DNA of 56,468 nt from Clostridium sp. OM02-18AC (GTDB lineage: Bacteria > Bacillota > Clostridia > Lachnospirales > Lachnospiraceae). The position numbers and the translations under genes were made by a program. The notes beneath the pieces were generated by a model, which saw nothing but the letters and a program-made list of their open reading frames with translations, was not told where the DNA came from and ran no database searches. Positions within the stretch are counted from its first letter, which is position 1, and every line of letters begins with the position of its first letter. This document shows positions 24,633 through 33,591 of this stretch, in pieces. The stretch is taken from assembly GCF_003481825.1 (NCBI RefSeq), contig NZ_QULW01000016.1, positions 1 to 56,468 of the forward strand. The letters run 5' to 3'.

Positions 24633-24711
24633 ACTAACAGAATTGATCGTTAAAAAAATATCGGAAAAGATCAAGAAACCCCACTCACACAAATCGTTGG
24701 AGGATAAGAAT

Positions 24712-27324
24712 ATGGCAAAGAAAGAGATGACAGCAGTTCCGGAAATCATCGACAATGTAGAAGCACTGGAAAAGAAAATGGCTGCTATGCGTGAAGCACA
24801 GAAGGTATTTGCAACTTATACGCAGGAGCAGGTTGACAAAATTTTCCATGCAGCAGCAATCGCGGCAAATCAGATGCGAATTCCGTTAGCCAAGATGGCT
24901 GTGGAAGAGACCGGAATGGGCGTTGTAGAGGATAAAGTAATTAAGAACAACTATGCTGCAGAGCATATTCACAATGCTTACAAGAATATGAAAACCTGCG
25001 GTGTGATCGAAGAAGATAAGGCATATGGTATCAAGAAAATTGCAGAGCCGATCGGTCTGGTTGCAGCAGTAATCCCAACTACCAATCCAACCTCTACCGC
25101 AATCTTCAAGACGCTGATCTGCTTGAAGACCAGAAATGCCATTATCATTTCCCCGCATCCGCGTGCAAAGGCCTGCACCATTGCAGCCGCTAAGGTGGTT
25201 CTGGATGCAGCAGTAAAGGCTGGTGCTCCGGATGGCATCATCGGCTGGATCGATGTTCCGTCTCTGGAACTTACCAATACCGTTATGAAGGATGCAGACA
25301 TCATTCTGGCAACCGGTGGTCCTGGCATGGTAAAGGCAGCATATTCTTCCGGCAAACCGGCTCTTGGTGTAGGTGCTGGTAATACTCCGGCTATCATCGA
25401 CGAGACTGCAGACATTAAACTGGCTGTTAACTCCATTATCCATTCCAAGACCTTTGATAATGGTATGATCTGCGCATCTGAGCAGTCTGTAACGGTACTT
25501 GCTCCGGTTTATGAAGCAGTAAAGAAAGAGTTCGCATACCGCGGCTGTTATTTCTTAAAGCCGGATGAGATTGAGAAAGTAAGAAAGACCATCCTGATCA
25601 ATGGTTCCCTGAATGCAAAGATCGTTGGTCAGAGTGCATTTAAGATTGCGCAGATGGCAGGTGTTGAGGTCCCGGAGGATACCAAGATCCTGATCGGTGA
25701 GGTGGAGTCCGTGGACATCAGCGAGGAGTTCGCGCATGAGAAGCTGTCTCCGGTTCTTGCCATGTATAAGGCACAGACCTTCGATGAGGCAATCGCCAAA
25801 GCAGAGCGTCTGGTTGCAGATGGTGGTTACGGTCATACCTCTTCTCTTTACATCAATGTAAACGAGAAAGAGAAAATGGCAAAACATGCAGCTGCCATGA
25901 AGACTTGCCGTATCCTGATCAATACGCCGTCTTCTCACGGTGGTATCGGTGATCTGTATAACTTTAAGCTGCTTCCGTCTCTGACACTGGGCTGCGGCTC
26001 CTGGGGCGGCAACTCTGTATCTGAAAACGTAGGTGTCAAGCATCTGCTGAACATTAAGACGGTTGCTGAGAGGAGAGAGAACATGCTGTGGTTCCGTACA
26101 CCGGAGAAGGTATATTTCAAGAAAGGCTGCATGCCGGTTGCTTTAAGTGAGCTGAAGGATGTCATGGGCAAGAAGAGAGCTTTCATCGTAACCGACTCCT
26201 TCCTGTATATGAACGGTTATACCAAACCGATTACCGATAAACTGGACGAGATGGGCATTGTTTACCAGTGCTTCTCCAACGTACAGCCGGATCCGACCCT
26301 GGCAAATGCAATCGAGGGCGCAAAGGCCATGACCGCATTCCAGCCGGATGTCATCATCGCACTGGGCGGTGGTTCTGCAATGGATGCCGGTAAGATCATG
26401 TGGGTAATGTACGAGCATCCGGAAGTAGATTTCCAGGGCATGGCAATGCGTTTCATCGATATCCGGAAACGTGTTTACACCTTCCCGAAGATGGGTGAGA
26501 AGGCTTACTTCGTAGCGATCCCGACTTCTTCCGGTACCGGTTCCGAGGTAACTCCGTTCGCGGTTATTACCGATCAGGAGACCGGCGTGAAGTATCCGTT
26601 AGCAGATTACCAGCTGCTGCCGAATATGGCGATCGTAGATACCGATAACATGATGAGCCAGCCGAAGGGTTTAACCAGCGCATCTGGTGTGGATGTTCTG
26701 ACCCATGCACTGGAGGCATATGCTTCTGTTATGGCAACCGACTATACCGATGGTCTGGCACTGAAGGCTATGAAGAATGTCTTTGAGTACCTGCCGACTG
26801 CATACAATGATGGCAGCAATGTAGAGGCAAGAAGCAAGATGGCGGACGCTTCCTGCATGGCTGGTATGGCATTTGCAAACGCATTCTTAGGTGTCTGCCA
26901 CTCCATGGCACATAAGCTTGGCGCATTCCATCACCTGCCGCACGGCATTGCAAACGCACTGTTAATTTCTCTGGTTGTAGAGTTCAACTCTGCTGAGTGC
27001 CCGAGAAAGATGGGAACCTTCTCCCAGTACCAGTATCCGCACACCATGGCCCGCTACGCAGAGTGCGCACGCTTCGTAGGCATTCAGGCGAAGACCGACG
27101 AAGAAGCTGTGAAGAAACTCATCGAGAAGATTGAAGAGCTGAAGGCAGCTGTTGGTGTGAAGAAAACCATTGCAGAGTATGGTGTGGATGAGAAGTACTT
27201 CTTAGATACCCTGGATGCTATGGTTGAGCAGGCATTCGATGACCAGTGCACCGGTGCGAACCCGAGATACCCGCTGATGAGCGAGATCAAGGAGATGTAC
27301 TTAAGAGCTTACTACGGAAAGTAA
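24712..27324 (+). CDS. adhE: Bifunctional acetaldehyde-CoA/alcohol dehydrogenase AdhE
   Basis: An 870-residue fermentative enzyme reducing acetyl-CoA to acetaldehyde and then ethanol with two NADH. The N-terminal aldehyde dehydrogenase half has the catalytic Cys (C254 in DNGMICASEQSV). The iron-dependent alcohol dehydrogenase half, from about residue 460, has GGGSAMDAGKIMW, HALEAYASVMATDYTDG and the Fe-binding HSMAHKLGAFHHLPHG. I start at MAKKEM, where GGAGG lies 8 bases upstream; the frame is open back to 24643 but without a ribosome site. Codons are strongly biased, as expected for an abundant enzyme. AdhE forms spirosomes in other bacteria. Confidence 0.97.
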   Translation: MAKKEMTAVPEIIDNVEALEKKMAAMREAQKVFATYTQEQVDKIFHAAAIAANQMRIPLAKMAVEETGMGVVEDKVIKNNYAAEHIHNAYKNMKTCGVIEEDKAYGIKKIAEPIGLVAAVIPTTNPTSTAIFKTLICLKTRNAIIISPHPRAKACTIAAAKVVLDAAVKAGAPDGIIGWIDVPSLELTNTVMKDADIILATGGPGMVKAAYSSGKPALGVGAGNTPAIIDETADIKLAVNSIIHSKTFDNGMICASEQSVTVLAPVYEAVKKEFAYRGCYFLKPDEIEKVRKTILINGSLNAKIVGQSAFKIAQMAGVEVPEDTKILIGEVESVDISEEFAHEKLSPVLAMYKAQTFDEAIAKAERLVADGGYGHTSSLYINVNEKEKMAKHAAAMKTCRILINTPSSHGGIGDLYNFKLLPSLTLGCGSWGGNSVSENVGVKHLLNIKTVAERRENMLWFRTPEKVYFKKGCMPVALSELKDVMGKKRAFIVTDSFLYMNGYTKPITDKLDEMGIVYQCFSNVQPDPTLANAIEGAKAMTAFQPDVIIALGGGSAMDAGKIMWVMYEHPEVDFQGMAMRFIDIRKRVYTFPKMGEKAYFVAIPTSSGTGSEVTPFAVITDQETGVKYPLADYQLLPNMAIVDTDNMMSQPKGLTSASGVDVLTHALEAYASVMATDYTDGLALKAMKNVFEYLPTAYNDGSNVEARSKMADASCMAGMAFANAFLGVCHSMAHKLGAFHHLPHGIANALLISLVVEFNSAECPRKMGTFSQYQYPHTMARYAECARFVGIQAKTDEEAVKKLIEKIEELKAAVGVKKTIAEYGVDEKYFLDTLDAMVEQAFDDQCTGANPRYPLMSEIKEMYLRAYYGK

Positions 27325-27334
27325 GATATAGAAC

Positions 27335-27374
27335 AAAAAAATGTCCCGGAATGGAATCCCGGGGCATTTTTTTG
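27335..27374 (+). terminator. Terminator after adhE
   Basis: AAAAAAATGTCCCGG (27335-27349) pairs with CCCGGGGCATTTTTTT around a short loop. It is strong, and the A-run makes it potentially bidirectional. Confidence 0.9.
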
Positions 27375-27418
27375 TTCTCCAAATAGAGGATGAAGTGGAT
27401 TATGATATTTGATTGCTG

Positions 27419-27473
27419 TTGACAAAACGAATGGCATTCGCTTACAATAAAACTAATACCATTAGTTTTATTG
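27419..27473 (+). promoter_or_regulatory. Promoter and palindromic operator of the TetR-MATE operon
   Basis: TTGACA (27419-27424), an 18-base spacer and TACAAT (27443-27448). A perfect 13-3-13 palindrome spans 27445-27473 (half-site CAATAAAACTAAT) and overlaps the -10, so a bound dimer would block transcription start. By position it is the binding site of the TetR-family protein encoded just downstream. Confidence 0.8.
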
Positions 27474-27521
27474 AGCAGGAGCCAGTTCCTGGATATATGT
27501 GAAACAGAAAGGTGGATCTGA

Positions 27522-28124
27522 GTGGCACAAAAAGGATTGAATTCAGAAATCGTGATAAAAGCAGCAGCAGAGTTGATTGAGAAGGAGGGAAGGGAAACGT
27601 TTTCCATGCGATTGCTGGCTGATTTTTTGGGGATAAAAACAGCATCTCTTTATAATCATGTGGAAAGTATGGATGGACTGATTGCGGAGATATGTCGTTA
27701 TGCGTTGCGTCTTCAAAAAGAAACGGAGATGCAGACAATAGAAGGGAAACATGGTGAAGATGCGGTACGGCTTTTGGCAGATGCGTATCGCAGCTTTGCT
27801 AAGAAGCATCGGGAACTGTACTGGCTGATCATGAATACAGCAGCAAGAGATAATCGGGTATTGGATGATGCAGCGACACTTTTTACGGATCCGCTGAAGA
27901 AAATGCTAGAAGATTTTCATTTAAGCGAAGAAAAAAGCATCCATTACCGAAGGCTATTTCGGGCAATCGTACATGGATTTGTTTCGCAGGAGGATACAGG
28001 TTTCTTTTCTCATTATCCGATAGATGTGGATAAGAGTTTTCATTTTGCTGTTCAGTGTTACATTAACAGCCTGAGACAGGAAGAAAAGAGGAAGTTTGAG
28101 CATGACAGAAACAAAAAAGAATGA
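27522..28124 (+). CDS. TetR/AcrR family transcriptional regulator
   Basis: A 200-residue repressor with an N-terminal helix-turn-helix (about 9-52: IVIKAAAELIEKEG then LADFLGIKTASLYNHV). The C-terminal ligand domain resembles the WHG-type TetR C-domain. The start is GTG, with AAGGTGG upstream. The reading frame overlaps the following MATE gene by 23 bases, so the pair is one operon. It most likely represses its own operon through the palindrome at 27445-27473, and a substrate of the pump may be the inducer. Confidence 0.9.
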   Translation: MAQKGLNSEIVIKAAAELIEKEGRETFSMRLLADFLGIKTASLYNHVESMDGLIAEICRYALRLQKETEMQTIEGKHGEDAVRLLADAYRSFAKKHRELYWLIMNTAARDNRVLDDAATLFTDPLKKMLEDFHLSEEKSIHYRRLFRAIVHGFVSQEDTGFFSHYPIDVDKSFHFAVQCYINSLRQEEKRKFEHDRNKKE

Positions 28125-29460
28125 GGAATTATTTGCGCGTATGCCGGTGACGCAGGCGATTCTGACCCTGGCAGTGCCGACGGTAGTCAGTCAGATCATA
28201 ACGATCATTTACAACATGGCAGATACATTTTTTATCGGGCAGCTTGGAGATCCAAAACAGGTAGCTGCTGCAACTCTTGCCATGCCGCTTTTTATGTTTA
28301 TGACGGCACTTTCCAATCTGTTTGGAGTCGGTGGTTCCAGTCTGATCTCGCGATTTTTAGGCGCAGATGAACGGGAAAAAGCATCGCGCTGCAGTGCTTT
28401 TTGCATCTGGACAGCAGCGATCAGTGCGGGTCTTTATGGTATTCTGATCCTTTTCTCACGGCCGGTACTGATGCCAATTCTTGGCGCAAATGAAGAGACG
28501 TTTGACCTGGCATCATCGTATCTGTTCTGGACCATTGGACTTGGTGCGATTCCGACCGTTATGAATCCGGCACTGGCTCATCTGATCCGTGCGGAAGGTT
28601 ATTCCAGACAGGCGAGTTTTGGCGTAGCTTTTGGTGGTATTTTAAATATGATCCTCGATCCGGTGTTTATTTATGGGCTTCATCTTCAGATTAAAGGAGC
28701 TGCAATTGCAACGCTGCTTTCCAATAGCATGGCTCTGCTTTATTTTCTGCGGTTTATCTGGAAAATCCGTTCGACGAGTACCTTGACGTTTTCACCAGCT
28801 AAGTATACACTGGGGGAACATATTCCGGCTGAGGTCCTGAGTGTTGGTTTGCCAAGCTTTCTGATTTCCATGATGGGAACCGTTTCCAATACCGTTTTAA
28901 ATCATATCATTGCCGGATATTCGAATGTGGCAGTAGCGGGAATGGGCATTGCGAAGAAAGTGAATATGCTGGCATTTGCCGTGGCGCAGGGAATTACGCA
29001 GGGAACCTTGCCGTTAATTGGATATAATTTTACTTCCGGGAACCGGAAACGGATGCTTCAGGCAATTCAGAGATTATTTGTTTTAAGCCTGGGCGTGTCA
29101 CTGGTGATTGCGGCAGGACTTTATACCAATGCAGCTTTAGTGACCCGGATGTTTATCAATGACCGGGAAACGGTAGAGTATGGTTGTAATTTTCTGCATA
29201 TCATCTGCTCTGCCTGTCCCATGACGACAATGACATTTTTTGCCTTGACTGTTTTTCAGGCAACTGGTAAGAAAAAACAGCCGATTATCCTTTCCATGCT
29301 GAGAAAAGGAACGGCAGACGTACCGTTTATGATCTTATTCAATGCTTTATTTGGTATTCAGGGTGTGGCATGGGCTACTCCGGTCGCAGAGACAATATCG
29401 TTGGTGACTGCGGCGCTTATGGTGATCCCGTATCTGAAAAAACTGGCAAATGACATGTAA
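28102..29460 (+). CDS. MATE family efflux transporter
   Basis: A 452-residue, 12-helix cation/drug antiporter of the multidrug and toxic compound extrusion family. Family blocks are ILTLAVPTVVSQIITIIYNMADTFFIG, NMILDPVFIYG and QGTLPLIGYNFTSGN. The ATG at 28102 is preceded by GAGGAAG within the end of the TetR gene. Co-regulation with TetR points to a role in export of a toxic compound; the substrate cannot be read from sequence. Confidence 0.93.
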   Translation: MTETKKNEELFARMPVTQAILTLAVPTVVSQIITIIYNMADTFFIGQLGDPKQVAAATLAMPLFMFMTALSNLFGVGGSSLISRFLGADEREKASRCSAFCIWTAAISAGLYGILILFSRPVLMPILGANEETFDLASSYLFWTIGLGAIPTVMNPALAHLIRAEGYSRQASFGVAFGGILNMILDPVFIYGLHLQIKGAAIATLLSNSMALLYFLRFIWKIRSTSTLTFSPAKYTLGEHIPAEVLSVGLPSFLISMMGTVSNTVLNHIIAGYSNVAVAGMGIAKKVNMLAFAVAQGITQGTLPLIGYNFTSGNRKRMLQAIQRLFVLSLGVSLVIAAGLYTNAALVTRMFINDRETVEYGCNFLHIICSACPMTTMTFFALTVFQATGKKKQPIILSMLRKGTADVPFMILFNALFGIQGVAWATPVAETISLVTAALMVIPYLKKLANDM

Positions 29461-29475
29461 AAAAGGTGGTGTGGG

Positions 29476-29504
29476 TTGCTTTTTCCGGTTGGGAATGCTA
29501 CTAT
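29476..29504 (+). promoter_or_regulatory. Promoter of the cobalamin-riboswitch transcript
   Basis: TTGCTT (29476-29481), a 17-base spacer and TACTAT (29499-29504). The predicted start lies just before the riboswitch aptamer. Confidence 0.55.
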
Positions 29505-29524
29505 GGATACATATCGAAATTAGG

Positions 29525-29716
29525 ACAATCGGTGCCGGAGTCTGCATGTACAGACAATGGGTAAAAGGGAAGCAGGTGGAAGACCTGCGCGATCTCGTCA
29601 CTGTAAGTAGGGAGCACTGGATGACAAGGATACCAAATGGTATGCTGCCCACTGGTTTTTGGAGACTGGGAAGGGATTTTTCAGTGCGTGGATGGACAAG
29701 CCAGGAAACCTGCCGG
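29525..29716 (+). ncRNA. Cobalamin (AdoCbl-type) riboswitch
   Basis: The conserved elements appear in order: CGGTGCC at the 5' side, AATGGGTAAAAGGGAAGCAGGTG, GACCTGCGCGATC, GTCACTGTAAGT and the B12 box AAGCCAGGAAACCTGCC (29698-29714). The order, spacing and 190-base length fit the cobalamin riboswitch family. Between it and the ORF (29717-29932) I see no canonical intrinsic terminator. A GTGGT/ACCAC hairpin (about 29890-29906) near the ribosome site suggests translational control. It should repress the downstream genes when cobalamin is plentiful. Confidence 0.92.
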
Positions 29717-29932
29717 TTGTTGGTACAGGAGAATTCCAGATCACGAGGACTTGGTCGTACCGTTATTCTGCAGATCCTTATTCCGGATCACAAAAAGAAG
29801 AGTTTTTTGTTACTGTTCGCAGGCAGGGACGGTTCTGCCATGAATGCGTGAGACTTCTCCAGGTATTCCAAAATCGATAGTGTCAGCAATGGTGGTTTAT
29901 GATACCACGTTATTTCAGAGAAGGAGAAGAAC

Positions 29933-30964
29933 ATGAAAAAAAGAACACTGACAGCATTATTTGCAGTCACTGCGCTTTCTGCTGCGATGATGGCAGGCTG
30001 TGCAGGAAAGGCAGAGAAAACCGAGGCAACCACAGCAGCAGAAACTTCCAGCGAGGCAGCAACCGAGGCTGAGACCACAGCGGAAGAAACCACTGCAGAG
30101 GCTGAGGCAGAAGACGAAGAAAATTACGACACCGGAGATGCATCTATGGATAACACAAGAAATCAGGACGAAATCGGCGAGAAGGAGTTAATGGTTGTCA
30201 GCTTTGGAACCAGTTTTAACGACAGCCGCCGTCTGACCATTGGCGCAATTGAGAACGCAATGGAAGAAGCATTCCCGGATTATTCCGTAAGAAGAGGCTT
30301 TACCAGCCAGATCATCATTGACCATGTAAAGTCCAGAGATAACGTAGCAATCGATAATGTAGGCGAAGCACTGAAACGTGCCATTGACAATAACGTAAAG
30401 ACCCTGGTTGTCCAGCCGACCCATCTGATGAATGGTCTGGAGTACCATGATCTGGTCGATGAGATCGCACAGAATTCTGATGCATTTGAGCAGGTAGCAG
30501 TGGGCGAGCCGCTTCTGACCAGCGACGATGATTTTAAGGCAGTCATCAAGGCAATCACAGACGCAACCGCAGAGTACGATGACGGCGAGACCGCAATCTG
30601 CTTTATGGGTCACGGCACTGAGGCTGACTCCAATGCGGTTTACGCAAAGATGCAGCAGATGCTGGCAGATGAAGGTTTTGAGCACTACTATGTAGGTACC
30701 GTTGAGGCTGAGCCGAGTCTGGAGGATGTGATTGCAAAGGTAAAAGAGGGCGAGTACAAGAAGGTTGTTCTTGAGCCGCTTATGATTGTAGCCGGTGACC
30801 ATGCAAACAACGATATGGCAGGCGACGAGGATGGTTCCTGGAAGACGGAGTTTGAGAAAGAGGGTTATGAGGTAACCTGTATTCTGCGTGGCTTAGGTGA
30901 GTTAGAGCCGATCCAGAAGCTGTTTACCGAGCATGCTCAGGCTGCAATCGATACCTTAAAATAA
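29933..30964 (+). CDS. cbiK: CbiK-type anaerobic cobaltochelatase with lipoprotein signal peptide
   Basis: A 343-residue protein with a lipoprotein signal (MMAGC, C23). A Thr/Ala/Glu linker (about 28-78) leads to a chelatase domain (about 84-343) of the CbiK class II family. Candidate metal/porphyrin residues are E170, H227 in CFMGHGTE and H290 in VAGDHANND. Cytoplasmic CbiK inserts Co2+ into sirohydrochlorin for anaerobic B12 synthesis. Here the signal places it outside the membrane, as reported for a periplasmic Desulfovibrio CbiK that also binds haem. It is the first gene behind the cobalamin riboswitch, upstream of a BtuFCD-like importer. A role in handling external tetrapyrroles is inferred. 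Confidence 0.88.
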   Translation: MKKRTLTALFAVTALSAAMMAGCAGKAEKTEATTAAETSSEAATEAETTAEETTAEAEAEDEENYDTGDASMDNTRNQDEIGEKELMVVSFGTSFNDSRRLTIGAIENAMEEAFPDYSVRRGFTSQIIIDHVKSRDNVAIDNVGEALKRAIDNNVKTLVVQPTHLMNGLEYHDLVDEIAQNSDAFEQVAVGEPLLTSDDDFKAVIKAITDATAEYDDGETAICFMGHGTEADSNAVYAKMQQMLADEGFEHYYVGTVEAEPSLEDVIAKVKEGEYKKVVLEPLMIVAGDHANNDMAGDEDGSWKTEFEKEGYEVTCILRGLGELEPIQKLFTEHAQAAIDTLK

Positions 30965-31049
30965 AATTGCGTTGCAGCAGCATTTGGAAATCGCCAAAAT
31001 GTTGCTGGTAAGAGGCATTGGATGTAAAATTCGAGCAGAAGATAGAGAA

Positions 31050-31088
31050 AACGGGTGGCAGGATGGAGTTCCAGCCGCCCGTTTTTAT
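31050..31088 (+). terminator. Intrinsic terminator between cbiK and the lipoprotein/importer genes
   Basis: ACGGGTGGC (31051-31059) pairs with GCCGCCCGT (31074-31082), followed by TTTTTATTAG. A second hairpin without a T-run (CAGCAGCATTTTGG-type, 30975-31009) lies upstream. No promoter is evident between here and 31159, so the downstream genes may depend on partial read-through. Confidence 0.75.
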
Positions 31089-31158
31089 TAGACTACATAG
31101 CGAGAAGGCGCCAGCGGTGCCTCCACTAATTGGTTTATAGAGAATAAGGAGCATTGTT

Positions 31159-32148
31159 ATGAAGAAGAAAATCTATGGCGTTATGGCGGTCGTTTGCCTG
31201 AGTGGTATGCTGGCAGCAGGCTGCGGCGGAAAAAATCAGGCAGAGACTTTGCCTGCACAGGGCGGCGCGCCGGTTGTCACAGGAGAAACCGCGGATGGTG
31301 CACAGGAGAAAACGGTAGATCAGAACGAAAATCAGAGCGAAGGTCAGAACGAATCCTCCGCGGACAGCGCAGTCGCAGCAGCGGATGAGACGGTCGCGGA
31401 GAAACAGGTAGGGACAGAGGGCATGGTCCCGGTTCCGGCTTCGGAATTAAAGGATGGCGTGTATCCGGTAGACGTGGATTCCAGTTCTTCCATGTTTCAG
31501 ATCGAGGAATGTGAGCTTACCGTAAAGGATGGCGCGATGACAGCGGATATGAAGATGGGCGGTACCGGCTACTTAAAGCTTTATATGGGAACCGGCGCTG
31601 AGGCAGTCAATGCCTCTGAGGATGACATGATCCCGTATGAAGAGGCGTCGGATGGAAGCCATCATTTTACGGTGCCGGTAGAGGCGCTTGACAAAGAAAT
31701 TGACTGCAGTGCATTCAGCAAGAAAAAAGAAAAGTGGTATGACCGGGTACTGGTATTTCGTGCCGATTCCCTTCCAGACGATGCCTATCTGGAAAGTAAG
31801 CAGGTGACTGCAGAGAGTCTGGGACTTGCAGACGGCAGTTACACCGTGAAGGTGTCCATGGAGGGCGGTTCCGGAAAGGTAACGGTGGAGTCTCCGGCAA
31901 AGCTGGAAATTAAGGATGGAGAGGCAGTTGCAACGGTACGTTGGAGCAGTCCGAACTATGATTACATGAAGATTGGGGAAGAAAAATTCCTGCCGGTAAA
32001 CCAGGGCGGAAATTCTGCATTTGAGATTCCGGTTGCCGTGTTTGACCGGAAGATTTCCGTGGCAGCAGATACCACGGCGATGAGCACGCCGCATGAGATT
32101 GACTATACTCTGCTGTTTGATTCTGCTTCCATTGCTGAGGTGAAATAA
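31159..32148 (+). CDS. Unrecognised lipoprotein with two tandem beta-rich domains
   Basis: A 329-residue predicted lipoprotein (LAAGC lipobox, C22) with a Gln/Glu/Asn/Ala-rich linker (about 25-93) and two related domains (about 95-208 and 221-325). Each begins L-x-DG-x-Y-x-V and ends with an F-x-(I/V)-PV segment followed by a D-R-(V/L)-F-type or Y-T-L-L-F strand. The second has a notable RWSSPNYDYMKI (261-272) and DTTAMSTPHEIDYTLLF. I cannot name the domain. Its place between an exported chelatase and a tetrapyrrole/metal-type ABC importer suggests a surface ligand-binding or haem/corrinoid-capture role, which is inference. AAGGAG supports the start, and the next gene follows after 4 bases. 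Confidence 0.75.
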   Translation: MKKKIYGVMAVVCLSGMLAAGCGGKNQAETLPAQGGAPVVTGETADGAQEKTVDQNENQSEGQNESSADSAVAAADETVAEKQVGTEGMVPVPASELKDGVYPVDVDSSSSMFQIEECELTVKDGAMTADMKMGGTGYLKLYMGTGAEAVNASEDDMIPYEEASDGSHHFTVPVEALDKEIDCSAFSKKKEKWYDRVLVFRADSLPDDAYLESKQVTAESLGLADGSYTVKVSMEGGSGKVTVESPAKLEIKDGEAVATVRWSSPNYDYMKIGEEKFLPVNQGGNSAFEIPVAVFDRKISVAADTTAMSTPHEIDYTLLFDSASIAEVK

Positions 32149-32152
32149 AGGG

Positions 32153-33457
32153 ATGGTCGTAAGGCGTATGATGAAAAACAGGAAAGCATTAAAACGGATG
32201 CGGAAGCTTCTGGCGGTTGGAGTGCTGATTGCTTGTCTGGCAGGAATGCCGGGATGCGCCGGAACACCGGCAACGGGTTCATCATCAGGCGCTGATTCTG
32301 TGCCAGCTGGATCATCGGGCACAGGTGCAGCAGTTTCTGGTGGGACGAACACGGACACAGAAGTTTCCGGTGCAACATCAGATACAAACGCAGCTTTGAC
32401 AGCACCGGTCTGGAGTGAAATGCAGCCGGAAAGCAGCATGGAGCTTTTGTATGCCACGCAGTTTAGCGTGGATTCTTACGAGGGCGGTTATGAGTTGATT
32501 CAGATTCAGGATGACGGGAAGTATCTGGTCGTACCGGAAACCATGCCGGTGCCGGAAGGCGTCCCGGATTCCATTACTGTTTTGCAGAAACCGTTAGACC
32601 ATGTGTATCTGGCGGCAACCTCCGCGATGGATCTGATCGCGGCGATCGGACGCACAGACCGGATCACGTTGTCTGGTACCAAAGAATCCGGGTGGTATGT
32701 GGATGCGGCAAAAGAGGCAATGAAAGCCGGAACCCTCACCTATGCAGGAAAATACAGTGCCCCGGATTACGAAAAGATTCTGGCAGATGGCTGCGACCTG
32801 GCGGTGGAATCGACCATGATCTACCATACGCCGGATGTGAAAGAACAGCTTACACAGCTGAAGATCCCGGTACTGGTAGAGCGTTCCAGCTATGAGGAGC
32901 ACCCACTTGGAAGAATGGAATGGATCCGGCTGTACGGCGTACTGTTTGACGAGGAAGAAAAGGCAGAGCAGCTTTTCCGGGAAAATATGGAAGCCTTAGA
33001 CGGCGTGCTGTCTGAACAGCCGACCGGAAAAACTGCAGCATTTTTCTACATCACATCAAATGGTGCGGTGAATGTAAGAAAACCGGGAGATTATGTGGCA
33101 AAGATGATCGAGCTTGCGGGCGGAAGTTATGTGCCGCAGACCGCATCGGAAGAGGAAAATGCGCTTTCCACGATGAACATGCAGATGGAAACCTTTTATG
33201 CGGAAGCAAAGAATGCGGATATCCTGATCTACAACAGTACCATAGACGGGGAACTGGAGACGCTCGATCAGCTTCTGGCGAAGAGCCCGCTTCTGGCAGA
33301 TTTTAAGGCCGTCAAAGAAGGCAATGTCTGGTGTACCGGAAAAAATATGTTCCAGGAGACGATGGGACTTGGCAATATGATCCTGGATCTGCACACTGTG
33401 TTGGCAGAGGAAAATCCTGCGGATGGAGAACTACATTATCTGCACCGGCTGCAGTAA
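32153..33457 (+). CDS. ABC transporter substrate-binding lipoprotein, BtuF/FhuD type
   Basis: A 434-residue periplasmic-binding-protein-like lipoprotein: basic N-terminus, hydrophobic segment, lipobox GMPGC (C35), a Gly/Ser/Ala linker to about 85, then a class III binding fold. Typical blocks are DHVYLAATSAMDLIAAIGRTDRI, YEKILADGCDLAVES, IPVLVERSSYEEHPLGRMEWI and KAVKEGNVWC. This family binds cobalamin, haem or siderophores; the riboswitch upstream favours a corrinoid. In-frame ATGs at 32168 and 32171 are possible starts, because the ribosome site before 32153 is poor. Confidence 0.88.
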   Translation: MVVRRMMKNRKALKRMRKLLAVGVLIACLAGMPGCAGTPATGSSSGADSVPAGSSGTGAAVSGGTNTDTEVSGATSDTNAALTAPVWSEMQPESSMELLYATQFSVDSYEGGYELIQIQDDGKYLVVPETMPVPEGVPDSITVLQKPLDHVYLAATSAMDLIAAIGRTDRITLSGTKESGWYVDAAKEAMKAGTLTYAGKYSAPDYEKILADGCDLAVESTMIYHTPDVKEQLTQLKIPVLVERSSYEEHPLGRMEWIRLYGVLFDEEEKAEQLFRENMEALDGVLSEQPTGKTAAFFYITSNGAVNVRKPGDYVAKMIELAGGSYVPQTASEEENALSTMNMQMETFYAEAKNADILIYNSTIDGELETLDQLLAKSPLLADFKAVKEGNVWCTGKNMFQETMGLGNMILDLHTVLAEENPADGELHYLHRLQ

Positions 33458-33591
33458 ATGCAGGCTTTGCAGTGCAGCCGTAGGCGGGAAAACGCGGGTG
33501 ATTACGAAAATAGTCCTGGAAAAAGCTGCGCAAAGGCAAGTGCAGGAATGCGTTTGTCTTGCAGTTTGGAAAGAATGAGAGGAAAAACGTT

